Assembly (NCBI GenBank): GCA_009843915.1
Contig: VYCM01000151.1
Coordinates: forward strand, 1-62,514
From: Acidimicrobiaceae bacterium
GTDB taxonomy: Bacteria > Actinomycetota > Acidimicrobiia > Acidimicrobiales > Aldehydirespiratoraceae
Direction of reading: 5' to 3'
Length of the DNA stretch: 62,514 bases
Numbering within the stretch: position 1 is the first letter of the stretch; every line of letters starts with the position of its first letter. The notes below the pieces were generated by a model, which saw nothing but the letters and a program-made list of their open reading frames with translations, made no database searches and was not told the origin of the DNA. The position numbers and the translations under genes were made by a program. Below, piece after piece: positions 42,873 to 50,854 of this stretch.

Positions 42873-43111
42873 TTGGACTCGTGCGACTCGAGCGCGGCCA
42901 CGACCCGCTCCACCTGGACGCTGGCGTTGGCGATTCGGCACCGGCAGACCTCGATGAGCGTCGCCGCCCGCTCGACCCGGTCGGCCAGCACGTCGACGTC
43001 AGGGTCCTCGCCCTCCAGCTCCTCCAGGATCTGCTCGAGTTCGGCCATGGCCGCGGCGTAGCCGGGCTCCCCGTCGCCGCTGCCGCTGCTGTCGGACTGT
43101 TCGGTGCTCAT
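42869..43111 (-). CDS. xseB: Exodeoxyribonuclease VII small subunit
   Basis: The 80-residue protein has the XseB helix: Tyr-Ala-Ala-Ala-Met-Ala-Glu-Leu-Glu-Gln-Ile-Leu-Glu-Glu-Leu-Glu, then Val-Asp-Val-Leu-Ala-Asp-Arg-Val-Glu-Arg-Ala and Cys-Arg-x-Arg-Ile. It pairs with XseA to form the single-strand-specific nuclease. It is encoded 103 bases after xseA, a gap that contains a hairpin. Confidence 0.9.
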   Translation of the reverse strand: MSTEQSDSSGSGDGEPGYAAAMAELEQILEELEGEDPDVDVLADRVERAATLIEVCRCRIANASVQVERVVAALESHESK

Positions 43112-43157
43112 CGAGCTAGTTTCGCCCTTCATGAGTTCGTTTACGAGGCGCTCGGCC

Positions 43158-43206
43158 GAACTTCTGCCAAAGGACCACCGTGTAGGTGGGAAACTGACAG
43201 GAGTTC
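43158..43206 (-). repeat. Two-stem hairpin between xseA and xseB
   Basis: GAACTTCTG (43158-43166) pairs with CAGGAGTTC (43198-43206) with one G-U pair, and CCACC (43175-43179) pairs with GGTGG (43185-43189) around a five-base loop. An eight-by-eight internal loop lies between. The same outer-arm and inner-stem sequences recur at 49991-50036. Possible RNA processing or translation-control element, or a dispersed palindromic repeat. Confidence 0.6.
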
Positions 43207-43214
43207 GTCGATCC

Positions 43215-44636
43215 TCATGGACTCGGGTCCTCGCTCGGCCTCTGTCGGGCGCGAATCGTACTGCCCAGCGTGCCGTCGCTCAGGTGGGTGACGATGCCGT
43301 CGCCGGGCGACACGTCCTGAACTGAGCGCACCAGCGCTCCGTCATCGCGCCGGGTCATCGACCACCCCCGGCCCAGAATCAGGGCCGGGTCGAGGGCCCG
43401 GACCCTGGTGGCGATGGCGTCCAGCTGACGTTGGGCGTGGCGGATCTCGTGGCGGCCGGCCACCGACAGCCGGGCCGAGGCCCGATCGAGACGGCTGCTG
43501 GCCCTGCGCTCGGCTGCGGGTCCGGCCACCGACAGCCGGTGGGCGACCGCAGCCACCCGGCGCCCGGTGAGGGCTGTGGCCGCCCGTCCCGTGCGGGCGA
43601 GTCGCCGGGCGGCGGCATCGAGGCTCCGGTCGGCCCGCCGCGCCGCGGCCCGCGCCTGCTGAGCCACATCGTCGGCGGTGCTGCCGGTTCGGCTCTCGGC
43701 CGCGGCCAGGGCACGGCGGCCGCACACCTCGATCCTGCGACCGGTGGTGTGGAGTTGCTCCAGCCAGCCCTCCACCCGCTGAACCACGGCCCGGGCCGCG
43801 GCTGTCGGGGTCGAGCAGGCGGTGTGAGCGGTCTCGTCGGCCACGCTGCGGTCGATCTCGTGGCCGATGCCGGTGAACACGGGGCGCTCGCACATCGCGA
43901 TGGCCCTGGCCACCAGCTCGTGGTCGAACGCGACCAGGTCGGTGCGGCTGCCGCCCCCTCGCGCCAGCACCACCACGTCCACACCGGCGCCGGCCGCCGC
44001 GCCGATGGCCGCCGCGACCTCGGCGGGCGCGTCGGGGCCCTGCACCCGTGTGTCGATCTCGAACACCTTGAAGGCGAAGCCGCTGGTGGCGAACACCTTC
44101 AGCATGTCGGCATGGGCGGCGCTGCCCGCTGAGGTGACGAGGCCGACCCGCAGCGGCACGGGCGCCAGGGCGACGCCGGTGTTGCGGCTCAGGATTCCCT
44201 CGGCGGCCAGAGCCTTCAGCATCGCCTCGCGTTCCGCCGCGAGCGCCCCCAAGGTGTGGGCTGGGTCGATGGAGATCATGCGCAACTGGAGCTGTCCCCG
44301 CGGCGCGTAGAAGTCGGGCATCCCCTGGATACGCACGCTTACCCGGTCGACCATGCGTATGGCGTCGCCATGCTGCTTGATGACGGTGTTGACCCGCTCC
44401 TTGTCGTCGCGGAATAGCACGACGCTCACCGAGGCCACCGGCGGTGCGCCGGGCTTGGCGTGCTCGGAGCGCTCGACTAGGTCGAAGTAGACGTGCCCGC
44501 TGCGGGCCCGTGTGATGCTGTCGATCTCCCCGGACACCCAGACGCCGCTCGGGAAGGTCTCGTCCAGGGTCCAGCTAAGAACTTGGGCGAGCTCGCCCAC
44601 CGTCAGGGTCTGGTCCGCGCTGATCGGCGGGTTCAC
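43215..44636 (-). CDS. xseA: Exodeoxyribonuclease VII large subunit
   Basis: The 473-residue catalytic subunit has an N-terminal OB fold (Val-Trp-Val-Ser-Gly-Glu-Ile), Arg-Val-Gly-Leu-Val-Thr-Ser, Ala-Arg-Gly-Gly-Gly-Ser and Asp-Leu-Val-Ala-Phe-Asp. Gly-Ile-Gly-His-Glu-Ile-Asp, Ala-Asp, and Ser-Thr-Pro-Thr-Ala-Ala-Ala follow, then a long helical region and Leu-Gly-Arg-Gly-Trp-Ser. The GTG at 44636 overlaps the ABC transporter stop. It acts with XseB in DNA repair. Confidence 0.93.
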   Translation of the reverse strand: MNPPISADQTLTVGELAQVLSWTLDETFPSGVWVSGEIDSITRARSGHVYFDLVERSEHAKPGAPPVASVSVVLFRDDKERVNTVIKQHGDAIRMVDRVSVRIQGMPDFYAPRGQLQLRMISIDPAHTLGALAAEREAMLKALAAEGILSRNTGVALAPVPLRVGLVTSAGSAAHADMLKVFATSGFAFKVFEIDTRVQGPDAPAEVAAAIGAAAGAGVDVVVLARGGGSRTDLVAFDHELVARAIAMCERPVFTGIGHEIDRSVADETAHTACSTPTAAARAVVQRVEGWLEQLHTTGRRIEVCGRRALAAAESRTGSTADDVAQQARAAARRADRSLDAAARRLARTGRAATALTGRRVAAVAHRLSVAGPAAERRASSRLDRASARLSVAGRHEIRHAQRQLDAIATRVRALDPALILGRGWSMTRRDDGALVRSVQDVSPGDGIVTHLSDGTLGSTIRARQRPSEDPSP

Positions 44637-46618
44637 GGCACGGCCTGTCCGGCGACCTCGGCTGTCTCGGCCGGGCCGGACGTCTCGGCGATTTCGGCTC
44701 GCAGCAGGCCCTCGTAGAGCTCGGCGTACAGGCCGCCGGCGAGGCGGAGCTCCTCGTGGGTGCCCGACTCGGTGATCACGCCCTCGTCGAGCACCACGAT
44801 CAGATCCGCGTCGACGATGGTGGACAGGCGGTGGGCCACCACCAGCGAGGTGCGGCCCCGCAGAGCCTCGGTCAGAGCCTCCTGCACCAGGGCCTCGTTC
44901 TCGGTGTCGAGATGCGACGTGGCCTCGTCGAGGATGACGATGGCCGGGTCCTTGAGCAGCATCCTGGCGATGGCCAGACGCTGCTTCTCGCCGCCCGACA
45001 GCCGGTAGCCCCGCTCTCCGACCACCGTGTTGTAGCCGTCGGGCAGGGCCGCGATCACGTCGTGGATGCGGGCCGCCCGGCATGCCTCCACCAGCAGAGT
45101 GTCGGCGGCGTCGGGCCGGGCGTAGCGAAGGTTGGAGGCCACCGTGTCGTGGAAAAGGTGCGGGTCCTGGGTGACGGTTCCGATGGCGGCCCGCAGCGAC
45201 GATTGCGTGAGGTCGCGCACGTCGGCGCCGTCGACCAGCACCGCGCCCTCCGTCACGTCGTACAGGCGGGGCACGAGCGACACCAGCGTGGTCTTGCCCG
45301 AACCCGACGGACCCACCACCGCCACCATCCGTCCCGGGTCGATGTCGAGATCGATGTCGACCAGCACCTCAACCGCCCCCGCAGAGTCGTCCTGGGAGTC
45401 GACCGCGGCCGCGTCGGGCGATTCGGGAGTCCTGCCGGCCGTCGCTGAGCCGTCCTTGACGCCGGCTACGGCCACGCCCAGCGACTCGGGGGTGTCGTCA
45501 GCCGACGGGTAGGCGAAGCTCACGCCCCGGAACTCGACCCGCCCCTCCGGTTGCGTCAGATCGCGGGCGTCACCGGAGTCGGTGATCGGGTTGGGCGTGT
45601 CGATCACCTCGAACACCCGCTCGAAGCTCACGAACGCCGACATCACGTCCACCCGGGCGTTGGACAGGCTCGTCAGGGGCACATAGATCCGCACCGTGTA
45701 CAGGCCCAGCGCCACCAGCGTGCCCGCGCTGATCGCGCCGTCGATGGCGAGGTGGCCGCCCAGCCAGTAGACGATGGCCGTGCCGATCGCCCCGACCAGG
45801 GTCAGCGCGATCAGGAACACCTGCGAGTACAGGGCGCTGCGGACCCCGATGTCGCGCACCCGCCCGGCCCGGTCGGAGAAGTCGGCGGCCTCGTCGTCGT
45901 GGCGGCCGAACAGCTTCACCAGCAGCGCGCCGGCCACGTTGAACCGCTCGGTCATGGTGTTGTTCATGGAGGCGTTGAGGTTCATGCCCTCCCGGGTGAT
46001 GGCCTGCAGGCCCCGGCCCACCCGCCTCGCCGGCAGCACGAAGACGGGCAGGATCGCCACCGCCAGCAGGGTGAGCCGCCACTCCAGCACGAACATGGCG
46101 ATGAGCGTCGCGACCAGGGTGATGATGTTGGCCACCACCGTGCCGAGCGTGCCCGTGAAGGCCCGCTGCGCCCCGATCACGTCGTTGTTGAGCCGGCTCA
46201 CCAGCGTGCCGGTCTGGGTGCGGGTGAAGAACGACAGCGGCATGCGCTGCACGTGGTCGAACAGCTGCAGCCGCAGGTCGAGGATCAGGCCCTCGCCGAT
46301 CCCGGAGCTGAGCCTGCGGCCTACCAGCGACAGCAGCGCCTCGCCCGCGGCGGCCGCGATCAGCACCGAGAACAAGACGTTCAGATAGCTGCCGTCGCCG
46401 TCGGCGATGGCGGAGTCGAAGATCTCCCGGATGACCAGCGGTGGCAGCAGCCCCAGGAACGTGGAGGCGACGGTGGTCGCGATGAAGGCGAAGATCCAGG
46501 CTCGGTAGGGGCGGGCGAAGCCCCACACCCGGCGCCGGGTGTCGGCCGTGATCGTCTTGCCCTTGAGCCCGGAGCGGTCGGCCGCCATGGAGTGCATGAC
46601 TCCCCACGCGGTCATCAT
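44633..46618 (-). CDS. ABC exporter, fused permease-ATPase (half transporter)
   Basis: The 661-residue half transporter has six membrane helices (about residues 45-340) followed by an ATPase with Gly-Pro-Ser-Gly-Ser-Gly-Lys-Thr-Thr (Walker A), Leu-Ser-Gly-Gly-Glu-Lys-Gln-Arg (signature), Ile-Val-Ile-Leu-Asp-Glu-Ala-Thr-Ser (Walker B) and His-Arg-Leu-Ser (H loop). A low-complexity insert of about 45 residues just before the Walker A region, rich in Asp, Ser and Ala, is not part of the usual fold. It probably works as a homodimer in lipid or drug export. I used the first of two adjacent ATG codons at 46618. Confidence 0.9.
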   Translation of the reverse strand: MMTAWGVMHSMAADRSGLKGKTITADTRRRVWGFARPYRAWIFAFIATTVASTFLGLLPPLVIREIFDSAIADGDGSYLNVLFSVLIAAAAGEALLSLVGRRLSSGIGEGLILDLRLQLFDHVQRMPLSFFTRTQTGTLVSRLNNDVIGAQRAFTGTLGTVVANIITLVATLIAMFVLEWRLTLLAVAILPVFVLPARRVGRGLQAITREGMNLNASMNNTMTERFNVAGALLVKLFGRHDDEAADFSDRAGRVRDIGVRSALYSQVFLIALTLVGAIGTAIVYWLGGHLAIDGAISAGTLVALGLYTVRIYVPLTSLSNARVDVMSAFVSFERVFEVIDTPNPITDSGDARDLTQPEGRVEFRGVSFAYPSADDTPESLGVAVAGVKDGSATAGRTPESPDAAAVDSQDDSAGAVEVLVDIDLDIDPGRMVAVVGPSGSGKTTLVSLVPRLYDVTEGAVLVDGADVRDLTQSSLRAAIGTVTQDPHLFHDTVASNLRYARPDAADTLLVEACRAARIHDVIAALPDGYNTVVGERGYRLSGGEKQRLAIARMLLKDPAIVILDEATSHLDTENEALVQEALTEALRGRTSLVVAHRLSTIVDADLIVVLDEGVITESGTHEELRLAGGLYAELYEGLLRAEIAETSGPAETAEVAGQAVP

Positions 46619-46679
46619 CGAACCGAGCCTACGGAACACGCCAGCAGTAGCGCTCTTGGGCGCTCTCGGCCTCTGCCGG

Positions 46680-46685
46680 TAGCGT
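46680..46685 (+). promoter_or_regulatory. Leaderless-type -10 box (TAGCGT) for the pncB-pncA gene
   Basis: TAGCGT, seven bases, then the GTG at 46693. It supports this start over the ATG at 46711. Confidence 0.5.
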
Positions 46686-46692
46686 TTGAGTC

Positions 46693-48672
46693 GTGGATCG
46701 CGGTGCCTCCATGGCCCTGAAGACCGACCACTACGAGCTCACGATGGTGGCCTCGGCCCTCCAGTCCGGGATCGCCGAGCGCCGGGCCGTGTTCGAGGCT
46801 TTCGCCCGCCGGCTGCCCGCCGGTCGGGCATACGGCGTGGTGGCCGGGGTGGACCGGATCATCGACGCCATCGAGCGATTCCGCTTCGACGAGGCGACGG
46901 TGGACCATCTCACCGCCGCGGGCGTGGTGACCGCCCCCGACGTGGTCGAATGGCTGCGCTCGTACCGCTTCAGCGGCGACGTCACCGGCTATCCCGACGG
47001 CGAGCTGTTCTTCCCCTACTCACCGGTGCTGACCGTGGAGGGCGGCTTCGCCGAGTGCGTGGTGCTCGAGACGGTGGTGCTGTCGATCCTCAACTACGAC
47101 TGCGCGGTGGCCTCGGCCGCGGCCCGGGTGCGCGACGTTGCCCACGGCCGCCTCCTCATCGAGGGCGGCAGCCGTCGCGCCGACCCCGACGCGGCCGTGG
47201 CCGCAGCCCGGGCCGCCCACATCGGCGGCTTCGACACCACGTCGAACTTGGAGGCGGGCCGTCGCTACGGCATCCCCACCGGGGGCACCACCGCTCACGC
47301 CTTCGTGCTGGCCCACGCCGACGAGCACACCGCGTTCAGGGCCCAGCGAGATGCCCTCGGCACCGGCTCCACCTACCTGGTCGACACGTTCGAGGTGCTG
47401 GAGGGCATCCGGCGGGCCGTGCAGGTGGTGGGTCGTGACATCGGCGCGGTTCGCATCGACAGCGGCAACCTGCTGGCGGCCAGCATCCGGGCCCGGGCCT
47501 TGCTCGACTCGCTCGGCGCGGAGAACTGCCGGATCGTGGCTTCCGGGGATCTGGACGAGTTCCGCGTGGCCGAGCTGGAGGAGGCGGCTGCCCCCATCGA
47601 CGCCTATCTGATGGGCACCAGCCTGGTTACCGGCTCGGGCCATCCCACCGCGTCGGTGGTGTACAAGCTGGTGGCCATCGCCGACGGCGACGGCGCGCCG
47701 TTGCGGGCTGTGGGCAAGTTGTCGCCGGGCAAGACCACCGTTGGTGGCCGCAAGCAGGTTCACCGCACCGTCGACGCAGACGGCTACTGGAGGGCAGAGG
47801 TGCTGTCGCCGCCAGGCATGGCCGGTCCTGCCGGCAGCCACGACCCGCAGGTCCTTCTGATGGCAGGCGGCGAGCGGGCCTGGCAGGATGATCCCGCGGC
47901 AGCCCGTCTCCGCTGTGCTGAGCGACGCCAGGGGCTGCGGCCCGAGGATCGGGTTCCGCACCCCCGACGCTCGCCGGCCGTGCCCACCGAATGGGTGGGA
48001 CTGGAGGCGCCGGCCGCCACAGAATCATCGAACGGAGAGGGACGGCAGTCGACGTCGGCACAGGGTGCTCGGCATGCCGGGGGAGGAGACGAGATGCAGA
48101 AGGCACTGATCATCGTGGACGTGCAGAACGACTTCTGTGAGGGCGGGTCGCTGGCGGTGGAGGGCGGGCATGCGGTGGCCTCCTCCATCACCGACCTGGT
48201 CGGCCTGGACCGGGCCGGGGGACGCTACGACTATGTGGTCGCGTCCAAGGACTGGCATATCGACCCGGGGGAGCACTACGCCGCGGCCGGCACCAACCCC
48301 GATTTCGTGACGTCGTGGCCGGTGCACTGCGCGGCCGGCACGCAGGGCGCCGCCTTCTCGCCCAACCTTCAGGTGGCACTGGATGAGGTCTTCCTCAAGG
48401 GCCAGTACAGCAGCGGCTACAGCAGCTTCGAGGGGGTGTCGGGATCCAGCGAGGGCGTGGGCTTGCGGGACTGGCTCACCGAGCGCGGCGTGAAGGCCGT
48501 CGACGTGGTGGGCATCGCCACCGACCACTGCGTGCGAGCCACCGCGCTGGACGCGACCGCAGCCGGCTTCGAGACGGCGGTGCTGGTCGACCACTGCGCC
48601 GGAGTCACCTCCGACACCTCTGAGGCCGCCCTGGAGGAGCTGGCCTCCGCCGGCGTCACCATCGTCGACTGA
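46693..48672 (+). CDS. pncB-pncA: Nicotinate phosphoribosyltransferase-nicotinamidase fusion
   Basis: One uninterrupted 659-residue frame contains two successive NAD-salvage enzymes. Residues about 7-430 are PncB: Leu-Lys-Thr-Asp-His-Tyr-Glu-Leu-Thr-Met, Glu-Gly-Gly-Ser-Arg-Arg, Gly-Gly-Thr-Thr-Ala-His, and Arg-Ile-Asp-Ser-Gly-Asn. Residues about 468-659 are PncA: Ile-Val-Asp-Val-Gln-Asn-Asp-Phe (catalytic Asp), Ser-Lys-Asp-Trp-His (Lys/His), and the nucleophile Cys in Ala-Thr-Asp-His-Cys-Val. The join has about 35 residues of low-complexity Ser/Gly/Ala that look like a former intergenic region. An internal ATG at 48094, preceded by GGAGGAG, could also give free PncA. Nicotinamide would be deamidated and passed directly to PncB. 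Confidence 0.87.
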   Translation: MDRGASMALKTDHYELTMVASALQSGIAERRAVFEAFARRLPAGRAYGVVAGVDRIIDAIERFRFDEATVDHLTAAGVVTAPDVVEWLRSYRFSGDVTGYPDGELFFPYSPVLTVEGGFAECVVLETVVLSILNYDCAVASAAARVRDVAHGRLLIEGGSRRADPDAAVAAARAAHIGGFDTTSNLEAGRRYGIPTGGTTAHAFVLAHADEHTAFRAQRDALGTGSTYLVDTFEVLEGIRRAVQVVGRDIGAVRIDSGNLLAASIRARALLDSLGAENCRIVASGDLDEFRVAELEEAAAPIDAYLMGTSLVTGSGHPTASVVYKLVAIADGDGAPLRAVGKLSPGKTTVGGRKQVHRTVDADGYWRAEVLSPPGMAGPAGSHDPQVLLMAGGERAWQDDPAAARLRCAERRQGLRPEDRVPHPRRSPAVPTEWVGLEAPAATESSNGEGRQSTSAQGARHAGGGDEMQKALIIVDVQNDFCEGGSLAVEGGHAVASSITDLVGLDRAGGRYDYVVASKDWHIDPGEHYAAAGTNPDFVTSWPVHCAAGTQGAAFSPNLQVALDEVFLKGQYSSGYSSFEGVSGSSEGVGLRDWLTERGVKAVDVVGIATDHCVRATALDATAAGFETAVLVDHCAGVTSDTSEAALEELASAGVTIVD

Positions 48673-48689
48673 CCGGCCGTTCCCCGAAT

Positions 48690-48734
48690 TCTCGGGTTGG
48701 TTTTGGGTGGTATATCCCCACAATCGTCCCGAGA
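48690..48734. terminator. Candidate bidirectional terminator hairpin
   Basis: TCTCGGG (48690-48696) pairs with CCCGAGA (48728-48734), with an outer CCCCG/CGGGG that can extend it. The right arm is followed by TTTTG on the plus strand. It lies between the convergent pncB-pncA gene and the enolase-superfamily gene. Confidence 0.4.
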
Positions 48735-48771
48735 TTTTGCGGCGGGGAGCGCGAGCGTCAGTCGGGGCGCT

Positions 48772-49944
48772 TCATGCGACGGCGGCGTCCAGCTGGTCGC
48801 GGGTTAGTTCTATACCGAAGCCGGGCGCGTCGTTGGGGACTAGCCAGCCGTCAGTCGGCAAGGCCATGCCGGGGGTGGAGCGCCAGGCGCCCATAAGCGA
48901 CTCCCCGGGCCCGCAACCCACGAACATCTCTGCCCAGCGATTGCCGGGCAGTCCGTGGCAGAGGTGCTGGCCGTAGGAGTCGTTGCAGCCGCCGTGTACG
49001 GCTAGCTCGATGCCGGCCGCGGCCGCGATGGTTGCGATCTTGAGCACCGCCGTGGCGCCGCCCACCCATTGCACGTCGGGCTGCATGACGTCGACGAGGC
49101 GCTGTTCAGCGGCGTGGGCGAAGACGCGGTCGGTGTACCAGCGCTCGCCGGTGGCCAGCATCTGGTGAGGAAGGCGGCGGCGGACCTCGGCGTAGCCGGG
49201 CCAGTCGTCGGGCTGGGCGTAGTCCTCGATCCAAGTGAGGCGGTAGGGGGCCAGCGCCTCGCCGAGCCGCACCGTGTAGGACGCGTCGTGCACTGCCCAG
49301 CAGTCGAGCATGATGTCTGCGTCGGGCCCCAACTCCGAGCGGGCATCGGCCACCTGCCGCTCGACCTGCTCGATCCCGGCGGTGGCCGCGGCCGGGCCGA
49401 CGGTGCAGGCCAGCTTGAAGGCATCGAAGCCCCGGTCGCGCGGGTCGTCGAGGTCGTTGCCAGTGGCGTAGCAGCGGGTGCGGTCGCGGGCGGGGCCGCC
49501 CACCAACTCGTACACCGGCGCGCCCAGGATCTTGCCCTTCAGGTCCCACAGGGCCAGGTCCACCGCGCTCACCGCGAACGAGGCGATCCCGGACGCACCG
49601 AATGCGCTGTTGGCGCTGCGCATCATCATGTTCCACAGCTTCTCTGTGGCCAGGGCGGGCTCTCCCGCGACCATGGGCGCGAAGAAGTCGTTGATGATCG
49701 GAACGACCGGGCCGGCCTGGCTGGTCATGCCCACGCCGAAAGTGCCGTCGGAGGCGGTGGCCACGCACACGACCTCGCCCCACGGCGGCGTGAAGCGCTC
49801 GGCCTGCCCGGCGAAGGCCCGGTCGTAGGACAGGGGATGCATCAGGCCCCACGGATCCCAGGAGGCGGTGCTCGCCTGCGGGCGGCCCAGCACCTCGGGG
49901 CGGCGCAGGGGTGCGGCCCTGATTTCTGCGATGGTCGGCGTCAT
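48772..49944 (-). CDS. Enolase-superfamily sugar-acid dehydratase (rhamnonate dehydratase-like)
   Basis: The 390-residue mandelate-racemase-family enzyme has Lys in Phe-Lys-Leu-Ala-Cys, metal ligands Asp in Met-Leu-Asp-Cys-Trp, Glu in Trp-Ile-Glu-Asp-Tyr and Glu in Ala-Thr-Gly-Glu-Arg, and the catalytic His in Val-His-Gly-Gly-Cys-Asn-Asp. The Pro-Leu-Ser-Tyr-Asp segment early and Gly-Glu-Arg-Trp-Tyr recall L-rhamnonate dehydratase. It would eliminate water from a sugar acid. No other sugar-acid catabolic gene is adjacent. Confidence 0.8.
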   Translation of the reverse strand: MTPTIAEIRAAPLRRPEVLGRPQASTASWDPWGLMHPLSYDRAFAGQAERFTPPWGEVVCVATASDGTFGVGMTSQAGPVVPIINDFFAPMVAGEPALATEKLWNMMMRSANSAFGASGIASFAVSAVDLALWDLKGKILGAPVYELVGGPARDRTRCYATGNDLDDPRDRGFDAFKLACTVGPAAATAGIEQVERQVADARSELGPDADIMLDCWAVHDASYTVRLGEALAPYRLTWIEDYAQPDDWPGYAEVRRRLPHQMLATGERWYTDRVFAHAAEQRLVDVMQPDVQWVGGATAVLKIATIAAAAGIELAVHGGCNDSYGQHLCHGLPGNRWAEMFVGCGPGESLMGAWRSTPGMALPTDGWLVPNDAPGFGIELTRDQLDAAVA

Positions 49945-49996
49945 CGCCGCAGCGTAGGTGCCTGCGGACGCTGACGTCGCGCCGCGGATCTACCTG

Positions 49997-50025
49997 CACG
50001 AATCCACCCGTGCGGTGGATTCGTG
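49997..50025 (-). terminator. Perfect 12-base-pair hairpin downstream of the peroxiredoxin gene
   Basis: CACGAATCCACC (49997-50008) pairs exactly with GGTGGATTCGTG (50014-50025) around a five-base loop. It follows the peroxiredoxin stop on the minus strand and precedes the dehydratase gene. No U-run follows, so it may be a processing or stabilising hairpin. Flanking GAACTTCTG (minus strand) links it to the xseA-xseB hairpin. Confidence 0.5.
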
Positions 50026-50069
50026 ACAGAAGTTCGTTCCGAGCGGCGCTTGGCGGGCGTCGCCGCCGA

Positions 50070-50732
50070 TCAGGCTCCGGGTTGCGGGACTACCCGAAGG
50101 TAGGGCAGGGGGGCCTCCCAGCCGTCGGGGTACTTCTCGGCCGCGGCCTCGTTGGAGACCGCGGGCACGATGATCACGTCCTCGCCCTGCTGCCAGTTGG
50201 CCGGGGTGGCCACCTGCTCGTGGGCGGTGAGCTGGACCGAGTCGAGCAGGCGCAGGATCTCGACGAAGTTGCGGCCGGTGGTCATCGGGTAGGTGAGGGA
50301 GGCCTTGATCTTCTTGTCGGGGCCGATGATGAACACCGAGCGGGCGGTGGCATTGTCGGCCGCGGTGCGTCCCTCGGACGTGTCGCCGGCGTCGGCCGGG
50401 AGCATGTCGTAGAGCTTCACCACGTTGAGCTCGGGATCGCCGATCAACGGGTAGTTGACCGCGTTGCCGGTCGCCGTCTCGATGTCGGCCGACCAGCCGA
50501 CGTGGTCGCTCACCCCGTCGACGCTGATGCCGATGATCTTGCAGTTGCGGGCCGCGAAGTCCGGCTTCAGCCCGGCCACCGCACCCAGCTCGGTGGTGCA
50601 GACCGGGGTGAAGTCCTTCGGGTGGGAGAACAGCAGCGCCCATCCGTCGCCGATCCACTCGTGGAAGTTGATCTCTCCCTCAGTGGTGTCGGCGGTGAAG
50701 TCGGGAGCCGTGTCGTTGATGCGCAGTCCCAT
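50070..50732 (-). CDS. 1-Cys peroxiredoxin (Prx6 type)
   Basis: The 220-residue thiol peroxidase has the peroxidatic Cys in Phe-Thr-Pro-Val-Cys-Thr-Thr-Glu near residue 45, a conserved Phe-Ser-His-Pro-Lys-Asp before it, and an extended C-terminal part that distinguishes the Prx6 group. No resolving Cys in a CxxC is visible, so an external thiol, perhaps mycothiol, would reduce it. The ATG follows GGAGG closely. A palindrome lies upstream in the divergent promoter region. Confidence 0.92.
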   Translation of the reverse strand: MGLRINDTAPDFTADTTEGEINFHEWIGDGWALLFSHPKDFTPVCTTELGAVAGLKPDFAARNCKIIGISVDGVSDHVGWSADIETATGNAVNYPLIGDPELNVVKLYDMLPADAGDTSEGRTAADNATARSVFIIGPDKKIKASLTYPMTTGRNFVEILRLLDSVQLTAHEQVATPANWQQGEDVIIVPAVSNEAAAEKYPDGWEAPLPYLRVVPQPGA

Positions 50733-50786
50733 GGGTTACCTCCAGGTGATGGCGAATTGTCCACAGGCTAGCGCGCCATGATGATA

Positions 50787-50800
50787 AATCCGACCGGATT
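50787..50800. promoter_or_regulatory. Palindrome AATCCGACCGGATT in the peroxiredoxin/ATP-grasp divergent region
   Basis: This perfect 6-2-6 palindrome, in an A/T-richer patch, is placed about 55 bases before the peroxiredoxin ATG and 55 bases before the ATP-grasp GTG. It would overlap the -35 region of a promoter whose -10 is TAGCCT on the minus strand. It is a plausible operator for a redox or iron-sulfur regulator; the regulator is unknown. Confidence 0.4.
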
Positions 50801-50840
50801 AGTCAGGTATCGGCCCGGAGACTGAACGGCTGGAGTCCAA

Positions 50841-50846
50841 TAGATT
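50841..50846 (+). promoter_or_regulatory. Leaderless-type -10 box (TAGATT) for the ATP-grasp operon
   Basis: TAGATT, eight bases, then the GTG at 50855, with no ribosome binding site. Confidence 0.45.
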
Positions 50847-50854
50847 CCCGGGCC

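Noticed and set aside
43112-43214. A known riboswitch in the xseA-xseB gap
   Set aside because: The hairpin has no conserved riboswitch core that I recognise, and the downstream gene gives no ligand clue.
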